Source of the DNA: Shimia haliotis
Lineage (GTDB): Bacteria > Pseudomonadota > Alphaproteobacteria > Rhodobacterales > Rhodobacteraceae
Length of the DNA: 64,000 nt
Direction: 5' to 3'
Assembly: GCF_900114415.1 (NCBI RefSeq)
Contig: NZ_FOSZ01000005.1
Location: 1-64,000 of the forward strand
Under the pieces are notes generated by a model that was given only the letters and a program-made list of their open reading frames with translations, was not told the origin of the DNA and searched no databases. How positions within the stretch are numbered: the first letter of the stretch is position 1; every line of letters begins with the position of its first letter. The translations under genes and the position numbers were made by a program. Positions 25,682 through 34,962 of the stretch are shown here, piece after piece.

Positions 25682-26572
25682 TCAGTGTTGCGCCAAAAAT
25701 CGGTGGATGCGATCGGCGACATCGGCGGGACGCTGGTGCAGGATCCAATGATCGGCGTCGGCGACTTCTTCAATGGTGAGGGTGTCACAATACTCCTGCA
25801 GGCCTTCATAGCTCTCGGGCAGAAGTGCGGTGTCGTTCATCCCCCAGATCAACAGGTGCGGCATGCGCACACGCAGGGCATCAGTTGGCAAGTCAGGCAA
25901 CTCTTCAGGCGGGATCGGCGAACCGGGATCGGCGAGCTTGAGCGGCGAGGCGCGGTACCAGTTCAACATTGCGCGCACCCCTTCCACATTGCCCCAAGCC
26001 GCACGGTAAGCCGCGCGCCGAGCAGGTGTCATCCACCCCATATCCATGTGTTTGTTGAAGATATCAAAGATTGCGGCGTGATCATTGGCGACCAAATCAT
26101 GTTCTTTGCCCTCACGGCGCAGATCCGCGATGTATTGGCTGGCGACGCTCTGCGCCCCGCCCGCGGCCATGGCACGTTGGAAAGGGCCAGGATGCACGCC
26201 GTTGGCGATGATCAAATGCGAGACCAAGTCCGGATTGCGAAACGCCAGCCCATAGGCGACGGCGGACCCCCAATCGTGGCCGACCACCACGGCGGGCGCG
26301 TCCGGACTGTAGTGAGAGATCACGGCGGTGGCGTCAGACAGCAGCGCTGGCAGCACATAGTCTTTGATGTCCTGCGGCTTCCAGCTTGCGCCAAAGCCAC
26401 GCTGGTCTGGTGCGACGCAGAGGAAATCCTGCGCCAGATGCGGCATCAGCTCCTCAAAAGCGCCTGAGTATTCAGGGAAACCATGCAGGAACAGCATCAT
26501 GGGCTTTCCTGCCTCTCCGGCCACCAGCATATTGAACCGCTGGCCGGAGATCTTCAGTGTTTCGTTGCGCAT
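25682..26572 (-). CDS. alpha/beta hydrolase, epoxide-hydrolase-like
   Basis: 296 residues. The oxyanion motif is LHGFPEY, and the nucleophile elbow GHDWGS has Asp as nucleophile, as in epoxide hydrolases and haloalkane dehalogenases. The terminal His is in DADHWILHQ and the acid in LIWGMNDTALLP. It starts at TGATG, overlapping the acyl-CoA synthetase stop by one base, so the two are co-translated. An epoxide or ester in a fatty-acid-like compound is the plausible substrate. Confidence 0.82.
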   Translation of the reverse strand: MRNETLKISGQRFNMLVAGEAGKPMMLFLHGFPEYSGAFEELMPHLAQDFLCVAPDQRGFGASWKPQDIKDYVLPALLSDATAVISHYSPDAPAVVVGHDWGSAVAYGLAFRNPDLVSHLIIANGVHPGPFQRAMAAGGAQSVASQYIADLRREGKEHDLVANDHAAIFDIFNKHMDMGWMTPARRAAYRAAWGNVEGVRAMLNWYRASPLKLADPGSPIPPEELPDLPTDALRVRMPHLLIWGMNDTALLPESYEGLQEYCDTLTIEEVADADHWILHQRPADVADRIHRFLAQH

Positions 26573-28197
26573 CACCGCTGATCGGGCAGCACGTAATCGG
26601 AAAACTGTTTGCGCAGGTTCAGCTTGGACACTTTGCCCGTGGCCGTCATCGGCAGCTCGTCAACAAACACCACGTCATCGGGCAACTGCCATGTGGCGAA
26701 GTGTTCTTTGAGCATATCCATCAGCTCGCCAACCTCAGGTTTGCCTTCCGGCGAGGGCACCACGATCATCAGCGGGCGTTCGTCCCACTTCGGATGCGGC
26801 ACGGCAATCACCGCGCAATTGGCCACCTTGGGATGCCCCATGACCGAGTTTTCCAGATCAAGCGAAGAAATCCACTCGCCGCCGGACTTGATCAGGTCTT
26901 TGGCGCGGTCGGTGATCGTCAGATAGCCATTTTCATCAATGGTCGCCACGTCACCCGTACCAAACCATCCTTCAGAGTCAAAGGCCGTCGCATTGGCTTC
27001 ATCGTTGTTGAAATAGCCCGCTGTGATGGCATTGCCACGGACAAAAAGCTCGCCGGCTTCTTTGCCATCATGGGCGAGGCGCTTGCCGTCTTCATCCACG
27101 ATCTTGAGGTCCACACCGAACACACGGCGGCCCTGCTTGGACTTGATTGCCACCCGTTCGCTCAGAACGTGATGTTCCAGATGCACCGGCAGGTTGCCCT
27201 GCGTGCCGATCGGGCTCATTTCCGTCATGCCCCATGCGTGACAGACATTGACGCCATCTTCCTCAAAGAAAGCAATCATGCTGGCAGGCGCGGCAGAGCC
27301 ACCCACGACCATGTCACCCAGCCCCTCGGGCATGCGGCCCTGTTTGTGAATTTCACCCTGAAGCCCGAGCCAAACGGTCGGCACACCCCACGCGGAATAG
27401 ACCTTCTCATTGTCCATCAGGCGGAACAGGCTTTCGCCATCCAGCGCCCCACCAGGGAAGATCAGCGACGCACCGGTCAGCGGCGCGGCATAAGGCAGGC
27501 CCCATGCGTTGACGTGGAAGAGCGGCACAACCGGCAGAATACGTTTGCCCGGCTGCAACGCTTTGGGCAGCGACAACGCCACCATCATCGCGTGAAGCAC
27601 TGTGGATCGATGGGTATAAAGCGTGCCCTTCGGATTGCCCGTAGTGCCCGAGGTATAACAAAGCCCTGCCGCGGTATCTTCGGGGAAATCAGGCCAGTCA
27701 AAATACTCCGGCTGACCCTCTAGCAACTCTTCGTAGCACAGGTAGTCACCCTCGGGCATATGGGCGCGATCGGTCATCACAACCACCTTGAGACCCGAAG
27801 GCCATTGGCCCCGCAGCGCGTCCACAAGCGGCACAAAGGTCGTGTCGACGAACAGCATCGTGTCCTCGGCGTGGTTCACGATGTAGCTCATCTGTTCCGC
27901 CGACAGACGCGGGTTGATGGTATGACAGACGCCGCCCGCGCCGGAAATGGCGTAATACAGCTCCAGATGGCGATAGCCGTTCCAAGCCAGCGTCGCGATG
28001 CGATCGCCGGTTTGCAGGCCTTGTGCCTTGAGTGCATGGGCCAGTTTGGCCACGCGCAGGGCCGTGTCCGCATATGTCTGGCGATGGATGTCGCCTTCGG
28101 TGCGGACCGAAACGACCTCGCCCGACGGGTGAATTTCTGCCGCGTAGGAAAGAATGTCCGAAATCTTGAGCGGACGCATCATCATGGAGCCTTGCAT
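26572..28197 (-). CDS. long-chain fatty-acid-CoA ligase (AMP-forming)
   Basis: 541 residues. The AMP-binding P-loop is CYTSGTTGNPKGTLYTHRS, the A5 motif HAWGMTEMSPIG, the A8 motif WFGTGDVATIDENGYLTITDRAKD, and the catalytic Lys is in MTATGKVSKLNLR near the C-terminus. It activates medium or long carboxylic acids to acyl-CoA. GGGAGGG lies 6 nt upstream of ATG 28197; a longer frame to 28374 is rejected. It is first in the leftward lipid-type operon, and a TetR regulator follows at 29.5 kb beyond the divergent pirin gene. Confidence 0.9.
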   Translation of the reverse strand: MQGSMMMRPLKISDILSYAAEIHPSGEVVSVRTEGDIHRQTYADTALRVAKLAHALKAQGLQTGDRIATLAWNGYRHLELYYAISGAGGVCHTINPRLSAEQMSYIVNHAEDTMLFVDTTFVPLVDALRGQWPSGLKVVVMTDRAHMPEGDYLCYEELLEGQPEYFDWPDFPEDTAAGLCYTSGTTGNPKGTLYTHRSTVLHAMMVALSLPKALQPGKRILPVVPLFHVNAWGLPYAAPLTGASLIFPGGALDGESLFRLMDNEKVYSAWGVPTVWLGLQGEIHKQGRMPEGLGDMVVGGSAAPASMIAFFEEDGVNVCHAWGMTEMSPIGTQGNLPVHLEHHVLSERVAIKSKQGRRVFGVDLKIVDEDGKRLAHDGKEAGELFVRGNAITAGYFNNDEANATAFDSEGWFGTGDVATIDENGYLTITDRAKDLIKSGGEWISSLDLENSVMGHPKVANCAVIAVPHPKWDERPLMIVVPSPEGKPEVGELMDMLKEHFATWQLPDDVVFVDELPMTATGKVSKLNLRKQFSDYVLPDQR

Positions 28198-28430
28198 CAC
28201 TGGCCCTCCCTGCCAAAGTGAATCGAGTGGCGTGCAGGTTATGCGGGCGGGCGCAAAAAGCAAAAGCACAAATGGGTCATGCCGCAGCGTCGCGAGCCTT
28301 GTCGCTGGCCACCGGTCCCCACTGGCGACTGTGCTTTGATGCACAGTAATCGTGACCCCGCGCGAATTGCGCACAGTCTGGCTGTGACTTAGCTATGAAA
28401 AGAGCGAACAGTTCTTCGGAAGGAGACCCC

Positions 28431-29342
28431 ATGTCTATCAGACCTGTTTTGGAAACCCGCAAAGCCGTCCCCGCCACTGAGGGCGCCGGCGTTCAATTGC
28501 ACCGCGCGTTTGGATTTCGTGATCCGGAGGAACTGGATCCGTTTTTGATGATGGATCATTTCCGCAACGACGATCCCCGCATGTATGAGGCCGGATTTCC
28601 GTGGCACCCGCACCGTGGGATCGAGACAATCACCTATGTGATAGAGGGTGCGGTGGAGCATCAGGACAGCCTTGGCAACACTGGCAACCTGAAATCCGGT
28701 GATGTGCAATGGATGACCGCCGGACGTGGTATTCTGCATCAGGAAATGCCTACCGCCGATGCCAACGGCATGAACCACGGCTTTCAGCTTTGGGCCAACC
28801 TGCCGCGTGACCTGAAAATGACCGATCCGCGCTATCAGGACGTGGAAGCCAAGGAAATTCCGGAGATCATCGAAGATGACGGCACCCGTGTGCGCGTGAT
28901 CATCGGCAATTTCTGGGGGCGGAGCGGACCGGTTGACGGCATTGCTGCTGACCCGATGTTTCTTGATGTCACGGTACCGGCTGGAGTGAAAAAGACCTTT
29001 CCCGTCGACACCCGCCGCCGCGCGTTTGCCTATGTGTTTGAGGGCGCAGGTGCCTTTGCGGACGCGAGCCAGCCGACTGGAATTCTTTTGGAAAAAGAAG
29101 TCGCTGGCCACGAGGTGAATATCCGCGACCTAAGCGGGGATCGTACGCTTGTGCGCTTTGGCAACGGCGACGAAGTCACCGTGCAGGCCGGTGAGGAAGG
29201 GGTGCGGTTTTTGCTGATCTCCGGCCAGCCGATTCAAGAACCTGTCGCTTGGCACGGACCGATTGTGATGAACACGCAGGCTGAGCTGCAACAGGCCTTT
29301 GCAGACCTGCGCAATGGCACGTTTATCAAGCCGGCGCACTAA
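28431..29342 (+). CDS. pirin-family bicupin
   Basis: 303 residues. The N-terminal cupin has the pirin metal motif: PWHPHRGIETITYVIEG with His-x-His, plus the later His/Glu of ILHQEMP. The second cupin is degenerate. Pirins act as quercetin dioxygenase-like enzymes or redox-sensing co-regulators. AAGGAG lies 6 nt before ATG 28431. It is divergent from the acyl-CoA ligase gene, about 230 bases apart. Confidence 0.88.
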   Translation: MSIRPVLETRKAVPATEGAGVQLHRAFGFRDPEELDPFLMMDHFRNDDPRMYEAGFPWHPHRGIETITYVIEGAVEHQDSLGNTGNLKSGDVQWMTAGRGILHQEMPTADANGMNHGFQLWANLPRDLKMTDPRYQDVEAKEIPEIIEDDGTRVRVIIGNFWGRSGPVDGIAADPMFLDVTVPAGVKKTFPVDTRRRAFAYVFEGAGAFADASQPTGILLEKEVAGHEVNIRDLSGDRTLVRFGNGDEVTVQAGEEGVRFLLISGQPIQEPVAWHGPIVMNTQAELQQAFADLRNGTFIKPAH

Positions 29343-29350
29343 CCCAACTT

Positions 29351-29376
29351 GCGGCTGGGAGCTTTGCCCCAGCCGC
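29351..29376 (+). terminator. probable terminator after the pirin gene
   Basis: GCGGCTGGG and CCCAGCCGC form a 9-bp stem just after the pirin stop and before the convergent TetR gene. There is no T-run, so termination efficiency is uncertain; it would serve both directions. Confidence 0.45.
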
Positions 29377-29482
29377 AGCAAGATGCATTCTCCCTACAGA
29401 ATAATTCGCTCGCACTGAAGGATCGGACCTTCCGCACCGGACCGCGTGGACGAAAATGCGGCAAGACAATTCCGCTCTCAAA

Positions 29483-30070
29483 TCACGCTCCGACGGATTT
29501 GCGCACCATGTCCCAATAAATCTGTTCAACTTCTTCCAGCGACAGACGGCCCCCTTCGCGGAACCAAGTGTTCACGCCGGTCAACATCGCTATCACCGCC
29601 ATTGTCGCGAGCTTCGGGTCCGCGACATGGAACACGCCTTCAGCCATCCCCGCCCGCAGGATCACCTCGAGTTGATCCTCATAGGTCCGGCGCAGCCCTT
29701 CAATGCGGGCGAAATTGTCTTCGCTCAGGTTGCGCAGCTCCATATAGGCGATAAAGACCTCTTCGGGGCGTTCCGAGTGAAAGCGGATGTGGAACCGTGT
29801 GAATGTCTCAAGCGCTTGCAACGGCGTCGCGTCGTCCGGCAAATCGGCGCGGGAGGCCAGCAATTCGCCCATATGCGTGTTCATCAGGTCAAACAACAAA
29901 CTCTGCTTGTCCGGCGTGTAATTATACAACGCGCCGGCTTGCACCCCCACTTCGCGCGCGATCTGGCGCATCGAAACCGCAGCAAACCCGTGTTGCGCGA
30001 ACAGCTTAAGAGCCGCCGTGCGAACGCGGGGGCCGGTGATGTCAGAATGAGAACCTTGGGTACGTGCCAT
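29483..30070 (-). CDS. TetR/AcrR-family repressor
   Basis: 195 residues. The helix-turn-helix is in FAQHGFAAVSMRQIAREVGVQAGALYNYTPDKQSLL. The C-terminal ligand domain resembles TetR regulators of fatty-acid genes (RFHSERPEEVFIAYMELRNLSEDN). A palindrome lies just upstream of its start, so autoregulation is likely. It may also govern the acyl-CoA ligase operon 1.3 kb away, which is inference. Confidence 0.88.
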   Translation of the reverse strand: MARTQGSHSDITGPRVRTAALKLFAQHGFAAVSMRQIAREVGVQAGALYNYTPDKQSLLFDLMNTHMGELLASRADLPDDATPLQALETFTRFHIRFHSERPEEVFIAYMELRNLSEDNFARIEGLRRTYEDQLEVILRAGMAEGVFHVADPKLATMAVIAMLTGVNTWFREGGRLSLEEVEQIYWDMVRKSVGA

Positions 30071-30086
30071 AAAAAGACAAATAACT

Positions 30087-30098
30087 GAACAAGCGTTC
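30087..30098. promoter_or_regulatory. candidate TetR operator
   Basis: GAAC-AAGC-GTTC is a palindrome 17 bases upstream of the tetR start. The spacing and placement suit an autoregulatory site. Confidence 0.4.
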
Positions 30099-30180
30099 TT
30101 ATAAAACCCCTTCCGAGGTCGCGCGCACCGGCTTTCGCTCTATTGCCGCAAGACTGTGCATCGGTCATAAAGAGGCCAAA

Positions 30181-30444
30181 GTGATCACACAGGCTGCACA
30201 GATGGTTTCCCTCACCCGCTCCGCTATTTTGGGCGCTACCGCTTTGGCTTTGACCGCCTGCGGGCAGTTTCCCGAGGTGGTCGGCGAGGTCGATGACAAT
30301 CTGACCCGCGCCGCGTATCCCAAAATTTTGCCCAACACAGAGGCGCTTGTCGCGGAAACTCCGCGTCTGCATTCCGGCAGCGACGAAGCGCTGGAAGCCC
30401 GCGAACGCCGCTTACGCAAGCGTGCAGAGGCTTTGCAGAAGTAA
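30181..30444 (+). CDS. small lipoprotein
   Basis: 87 residues with a lipobox LTAC (cleavage before Cys, preceded by SAILGATALA). Beyond it the chain is short and charged, ending in a Arg/Lys/Glu helix (LEARERRLRKRAEALQK). The GTG start has AGAGG 5 nt upstream; an ATG seven codons later is an alternative. I do not recognise a family; an outer-membrane-associated lipoprotein is a fair description. Confidence 0.6.
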   Translation: MITQAAQMVSLTRSAILGATALALTACGQFPEVVGEVDDNLTRAAYPKILPNTEALVAETPRLHSGSDEALEARERRLRKRAEALQK

Positions 30445-30527
30445 GTCGGCAGCTTGCGTTGCACGACCGTCACGAACCCGCTAAAGGGCAAGGACGTATT
30501 AACTACCGATTTCAGGAGACACCGCTG

Positions 30528-31826
30528 ATGACCACTTCCCCGCTCCCGCCATTGCGACTTGGGATTGCAGGGCTTGGCACCGTTGGTGTCGGCGTTGTGA
30601 AAATCGTGCGCCAGAAAGCGGCGCTTCTGTCCGCCCGCACCGGTCGCGCCATAGAAATCACGGCCGTTTCGGCCCGTTCCCGCGACAAGGATCGCGGCGT
30701 GACCCTGTCCGGCTATGCTTGGGAAGACGATCCTGTGGCGCTGGCCAAACGCGACGACGTGGATGTGTTTGTCGAGCTGATGGGCGGCGAAGACGGCCCA
30801 GCGAAAGACGCCATTGAGGCCGCAATCGCCCTTGGCAAAGATGTGGTCACCGCCAACAAGGCGCTTTTAGCGCATCACGGTCAAGCGCTGGCCGAAGCCG
30901 CGGAAGCCAAAGATGCGGTGATCCGCTTTGAGGCCGCTGTTGCTGGCGGTATTCCGGTGATCAAATCCCTGACAGAAGGACTGGCGGGCAACGAAATCAC
31001 CCGTGTGATGGGCGTGATGAACGGCACCTGCAACTACATTTTGACACGGATGCAAGACGCCGGCCTGCCCTATGAAGAGGTTTTTGCCGAAGCAGACGCA
31101 CTTGGCTATCTCGAAGCTGACCCCAACCTTGACGTGGGCGGCATCGACGCGGGCCACAAATTGTCGCTGTTGTCGTCCATCGCCTTTGGCACGCAAGTCG
31201 ATTTCGACGGCGTGGCGCTTGAAGGCATTCAGCGCATTTCCATCGAGGACATCCATCAGGCGGCGGAACTTGGCTATAAAATCAAGCTCTTGGGAGTGAC
31301 CCAACTGACCGGCCGCGGCCTTGAGCAGCGCATGTCGCCCTGTCTCGTGCCCGCCGATAGCCCGCTTGGTCAACTCAAGGGCGGCACCAACATGGTGGTG
31401 ATCGAAGGGGACGCGGTTGAGCAGGTCGTTCTGCGTGGCCCTGGTGCTGGAGAAGGCCCGACCGCCAGCGCGGTGATGGGCGACGTTTGCGATATTGCGC
31501 GCGGGATCCGTGTCGCGACTTTCGGTGTCCCCGCAACGCAACTGAGCAAAGCCAGTAGCGCGCAGTCCAACTCGCCGGCCCCCTTCTATTTACGCCTTGC
31601 GTTGGAAGACAAACCCGGCGCCATGGCGAAGATCGCCACAGCATTGGGCGACAATGGCATCAGCATCGACCGCATGCGCCAGACCCGCCACGACGACGCC
31701 CACGCACCGGTTCTGATCGTGACGCACAAAACCCAGCGCAACGCGCTTGATCAGGCCATCGAGGCCATGCGCGCCAGCGGTGTTATGGCGTCCGATCCGG
31801 TCGCGCTCCGCATCGAAACAGTATGA
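30528..31826 (+). CDS. homoserine dehydrogenase
   Basis: 432 residues. The NAD(P)-binding motif is GIAGLGTVGVGVV, catalytic and substrate residues lie in GVMNGTCNYILTRM and DVGGIDAGHKLSLLSS, and a C-terminal ACT domain (about 350-430, LEDKPGAMAKIATALGDNGIS) senses threonine. It reduces aspartate semialdehyde to homoserine. AGGAG lies 9 nt before ATG 30528. Upstream of glpX; the hairpin at 31835-31850 between them has no T-run. Confidence 0.95.
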   Translation: MTTSPLPPLRLGIAGLGTVGVGVVKIVRQKAALLSARTGRAIEITAVSARSRDKDRGVTLSGYAWEDDPVALAKRDDVDVFVELMGGEDGPAKDAIEAAIALGKDVVTANKALLAHHGQALAEAAEAKDAVIRFEAAVAGGIPVIKSLTEGLAGNEITRVMGVMNGTCNYILTRMQDAGLPYEEVFAEADALGYLEADPNLDVGGIDAGHKLSLLSSIAFGTQVDFDGVALEGIQRISIEDIHQAAELGYKIKLLGVTQLTGRGLEQRMSPCLVPADSPLGQLKGGTNMVVIEGDAVEQVVLRGPGAGEGPTASAVMGDVCDIARGIRVATFGVPATQLSKASSAQSNSPAPFYLRLALEDKPGAMAKIATALGDNGISIDRMRQTRHDDAHAPVLIVTHKTQRNALDQAIEAMRASGVMASDPVALRIETV

Positions 31827-31913
31827 ATGACAGGGCTTACAAGCCCTTGAGGCTTGTGAGCTTTCCCCGCCTGCGGTATTGCATCGGCAGGACCAGTACA
31901 TAAGGATTTCCCC

Positions 31914-32888
31914 ATGTCGCAATCGCCCGAATTTCACGACCGCATGTTGTCCCTTGGCCTCGCGCGTGTCGCGGAGCAGGCTGCCATCGCTTCTGCCGCG
32001 CTGATCGGCAACGGCGACGAAAAGGCCGCAGATCAGGCGGCTGTGAACGCCATGCGTGAACAACTCAATCTGTTGGACATCGCCGGTGTTGTGGTGATCG
32101 GTGAAGGCGAACGTGACGAAGCCCCGATGCTGTTTATCGGCGAAGAGGTCGGCACCGGCAACGGCCCCGGCGTGGACATCGCTCTTGACCCGCTGGAAGG
32201 CACCACCCTGACCGCGAAAGACATGCCCAATGCGCTGACCGTGATCGCCATGGGGCCACGCGGCTCGATGCTGCACGCGCCCGACACCTACATGGACAAG
32301 CTGGCAATCGGCCCTGGCTATCCCGAAAATGTGGTGACTCTCGACATGTCGCCCGCGGAACGCGTCGCCGCGCTGGCCAAGGCCAAAGGCTGTGACCTCT
32401 CTGACATCACCGTCTGCATTCTGGAACGTCCCCGCCACGAGGACATGATCGCCGAAGTGCGCGGCACCGGCGCGTCGATCCGCTTGATCACCGACGGTGA
32501 CGTTGCTGGCGTGATGCACTGCGCCGAAGCCGAAGAAACCGGCATCGACATGTATATGGGTCGCGGTGGCGCCCCCGAAGGCGTGCTGGCAGCAGCCGCT
32601 CTGAAATGCATGGGCGGCCAGATGTGGGGTCGTTTGGTGTTCCGCAACGACGACGAACGTGGCCGTGCCGCCAAGACCGGCATCACCGATCTGGATCGTG
32701 TCTATTCCCGCGACGAGATGGTCACTCAGGACGTGATCTTTGCCGCAACCGGCGTGACCGGCGGCTCGCTGTTGCCACGCATCAAGCGCAGCCCGGGCTG
32801 GATCGAAACCGAAACGCTGCTGATGCGTTCCAAATCCGGCTCTGTGCGTCGCATGACCTACCGCGCGCCGGTGGATCAGACCTCTTGA
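31914..32888 (+). CDS. class II fructose-1,6-bisphosphatase (GlpX)
   Basis: 324 residues. Metal and phosphate motifs are present: VIGEGERDEAPMLFIGE and DIALDPLEGTTLTA. It removes the 1-phosphate of fructose-1,6-bisphosphate in gluconeogenesis. A ribosome site (AAGGA) precedes the ATG. It is followed by an intrinsic terminator before recJ. Confidence 0.93.
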   Translation: MSQSPEFHDRMLSLGLARVAEQAAIASAALIGNGDEKAADQAAVNAMREQLNLLDIAGVVVIGEGERDEAPMLFIGEEVGTGNGPGVDIALDPLEGTTLTAKDMPNALTVIAMGPRGSMLHAPDTYMDKLAIGPGYPENVVTLDMSPAERVAALAKAKGCDLSDITVCILERPRHEDMIAEVRGTGASIRLITDGDVAGVMHCAEAEETGIDMYMGRGGAPEGVLAAAALKCMGGQMWGRLVFRNDDERGRAAKTGITDLDRVYSRDEMVTQDVIFAATGVTGGSLLPRIKRSPGWIETETLLMRSKSGSVRRMTYRAPVDQTS

Positions 32889-32930
32889 TCACTCGACCAA
32901 AGCTTGTTTGACTGGGCCACGCGCCCTGAT

Positions 32931-32954
32931 GGCCCGCCCTTTGGCGGGCCTTTT
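32931..32954 (+). terminator. intrinsic terminator after glpX
   Basis: GGCCCGCC and GGCGGGCC form an 8-bp stem around CTTT, followed by TTTTC. It lies 42 bases after the glpX stop. Confidence 0.8.
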
Positions 32955-32974
32955 CATAAGACAAAGGCCACCTC

Positions 32975-34717
32975 ATGAGCGATTTTCTCGATGTCTCCGA
33001 AAGCCTGACGGGCCGTCGCTGGGTTGGCCCTGCGGTGGAAATCAGCCGCGCTGCCGAACAGATCGCTCAGGACACCAACCTGCCCCCCGCGCTTTGTGCC
33101 GTGCTGGCCCGTCGCGGCGTGCCCGCACAGGAAGCCGCGAGTTTTCTGGAACCAAAGCTCGCCGACCTGCTGCCCGATCCACGCACAATCAAGGATATGG
33201 AGGTCGCCGCAGCGCGGTTTTTGCAGGCGGTGAAAGCCAAACAGCGGATCGCGGTCTTTGCCGACTATGACGTGGACGGCGGCACCTCCGCCGCGCTTCT
33301 GATCACGTGGCTGCGCGCCATGGGCCTGACAGCCACGCTTTATGTGCCAGACCGGATCGACGAAGGCTATGGCCCCAACGCACCAGCCATGGCAGCGTTG
33401 GCCAAGGATCACGACCTGATCATTTGCGTTGACTGCGGCACGCTCTCCCATGACCCGATTGCAGCCGCCAAGGGTGCGGATGTGGTGGTTCTTGATCACC
33501 ACCTTGGCGGGGAAACCCTGCCGGATTGCGTGGCGGTGGTGAACCCCAACCGTCAGGACGAAAGTGGCGAGCTTGCCCATCTTTGTGCAGCATCAGTGGT
33601 GTTTTTAATGCTCGTCGAAGCCAACCGCCAGATGCGCGCCGAAGGCGCGAATGGCCCAGACCTTATGTCGATGCTCGATCTGGTGGCGCTTGGCACTGTG
33701 GCGGATGTGGCTCCGCTGATCGGCGTCAACCGCGCGCTGGTGCGTCAAGGTCTCAAGGTCATGAGCCGCCGCGAGCGCGCTGGTGTTGTAGCGCTCTCAG
33801 ACGTCAGCCGCATGGACAGCGCTCCCAACACATACCACCTCGGCTTTCTGCTGGGCCCACGCGTGAACGCGGGCGGGCGCATTGGCAAGGCCGATCTTGG
33901 CGCGCGACTGCTCTCGACAGACAACGAACAGGAAGCCCGCGCCATTGCCGATCAACTCGACCACCTCAACACCGAACGGCGGGATATCGAGGCCGCCGTG
34001 CGCGCCGCAGCGCTGGCGCAGGCCGAAGAGCGCGGCCTTGACGCGCCGCTCGTTTGGGCCGCAGGCGAAGGCTGGCATCCGGGTGTTGTTGGCATCGTGG
34101 CCTCCCGCTTGAAAGAAAACACCAACCGTCCCGCGATTGTCATTGGCCTTGACGGCGACGAGGGCAAAGGGTCAGGCCGCTCGGTCTCCGGTGTCGACCT
34201 TGGCGCATCGATCCAGAAACTCGCGGCCGAAGAGCTGCTGATCAAAGGGGGCGGTCACAAAATGGCCGCTGGTCTCACCGTGGCCCGCGACCAGTTGGAA
34301 CCTGCCATGGCGCGCCTGTCAGAACTGCTCGCAAAACAGGGCGCGGGGAATGCGGGTCCTGCTGATTTGAAACTCGACGGTCTTTTGATGCCAGCGGCAG
34401 CCACCGTCGAACTCATTCAGGACATCGACAAAGCCGGCCCCTATGGCGCTGGCGCACCCGCACCACGGTTTGCCTTTCCCGATGTGGAAATCCGCTTCAC
34501 CAAACGTGTCGGCGACAGCCATATCAAGGTGACATTCGGCGACGGCTTCGGCGCCCGCCTCGACGCCATCGCTTTTGGTGCCTACGACACGCCGCTTGGC
34601 CCCGCACTCGAAAGCCATGGTGGCGCGCGCTTCCATCTGGCCGGTCGTCTGGAGATCAACACATGGGGCGGGCGCCAGACCGTTCAACTACGCCTTGAAG
34701 ACGCTGCGCGCGCCTAG
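32975..34717 (+). CDS. single-stranded-DNA exonuclease RecJ
   Basis: 580 residues, normal RecJ length. DHH-family motifs are clear: DYDVDGGTSAALL, VDCGTLS, VLDHHLGG, then the DHHA1 motif GGGHKMAAG near 427. It degrades ssDNA 5'-3' in recombination and repair. It begins 20 bases after the glpX terminator, so it needs its own promoter nearby. Confidence 0.94.
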   Translation: MSDFLDVSESLTGRRWVGPAVEISRAAEQIAQDTNLPPALCAVLARRGVPAQEAASFLEPKLADLLPDPRTIKDMEVAAARFLQAVKAKQRIAVFADYDVDGGTSAALLITWLRAMGLTATLYVPDRIDEGYGPNAPAMAALAKDHDLIICVDCGTLSHDPIAAAKGADVVVLDHHLGGETLPDCVAVVNPNRQDESGELAHLCAASVVFLMLVEANRQMRAEGANGPDLMSMLDLVALGTVADVAPLIGVNRALVRQGLKVMSRRERAGVVALSDVSRMDSAPNTYHLGFLLGPRVNAGGRIGKADLGARLLSTDNEQEARAIADQLDHLNTERRDIEAAVRAAALAQAEERGLDAPLVWAAGEGWHPGVVGIVASRLKENTNRPAIVIGLDGDEGKGSGRSVSGVDLGASIQKLAAEELLIKGGGHKMAAGLTVARDQLEPAMARLSELLAKQGAGNAGPADLKLDGLLMPAAATVELIQDIDKAGPYGAGAPAPRFAFPDVEIRFTKRVGDSHIKVTFGDGFGARLDAIAFGAYDTPLGPALESHGGARFHLAGRLEINTWGGRQTVQLRLEDAARA

Positions 34718-34962
34718 TTTTTGTTGAGGTCCCCTGCCGTGTTCCGGCTTTGCCGCTGAGCAAAAACAGCCCGCATTCTGCGCGGCCGCGAGCCCATCGG
34801 CAATTCACTGCTCATGCGGCGCGGACACAGTCGAATTTTCGGAAAAGTTTCCTACATCCCTAGTGAGATCTCGCCTCAACCCACACCAACTTACCTAACG
34901 TGGCCGCCCTCTTCGCCCGCGCGTCTCCGGGTCGGCTGCTCGCTTGGCTGAAAGGCTGTCTC

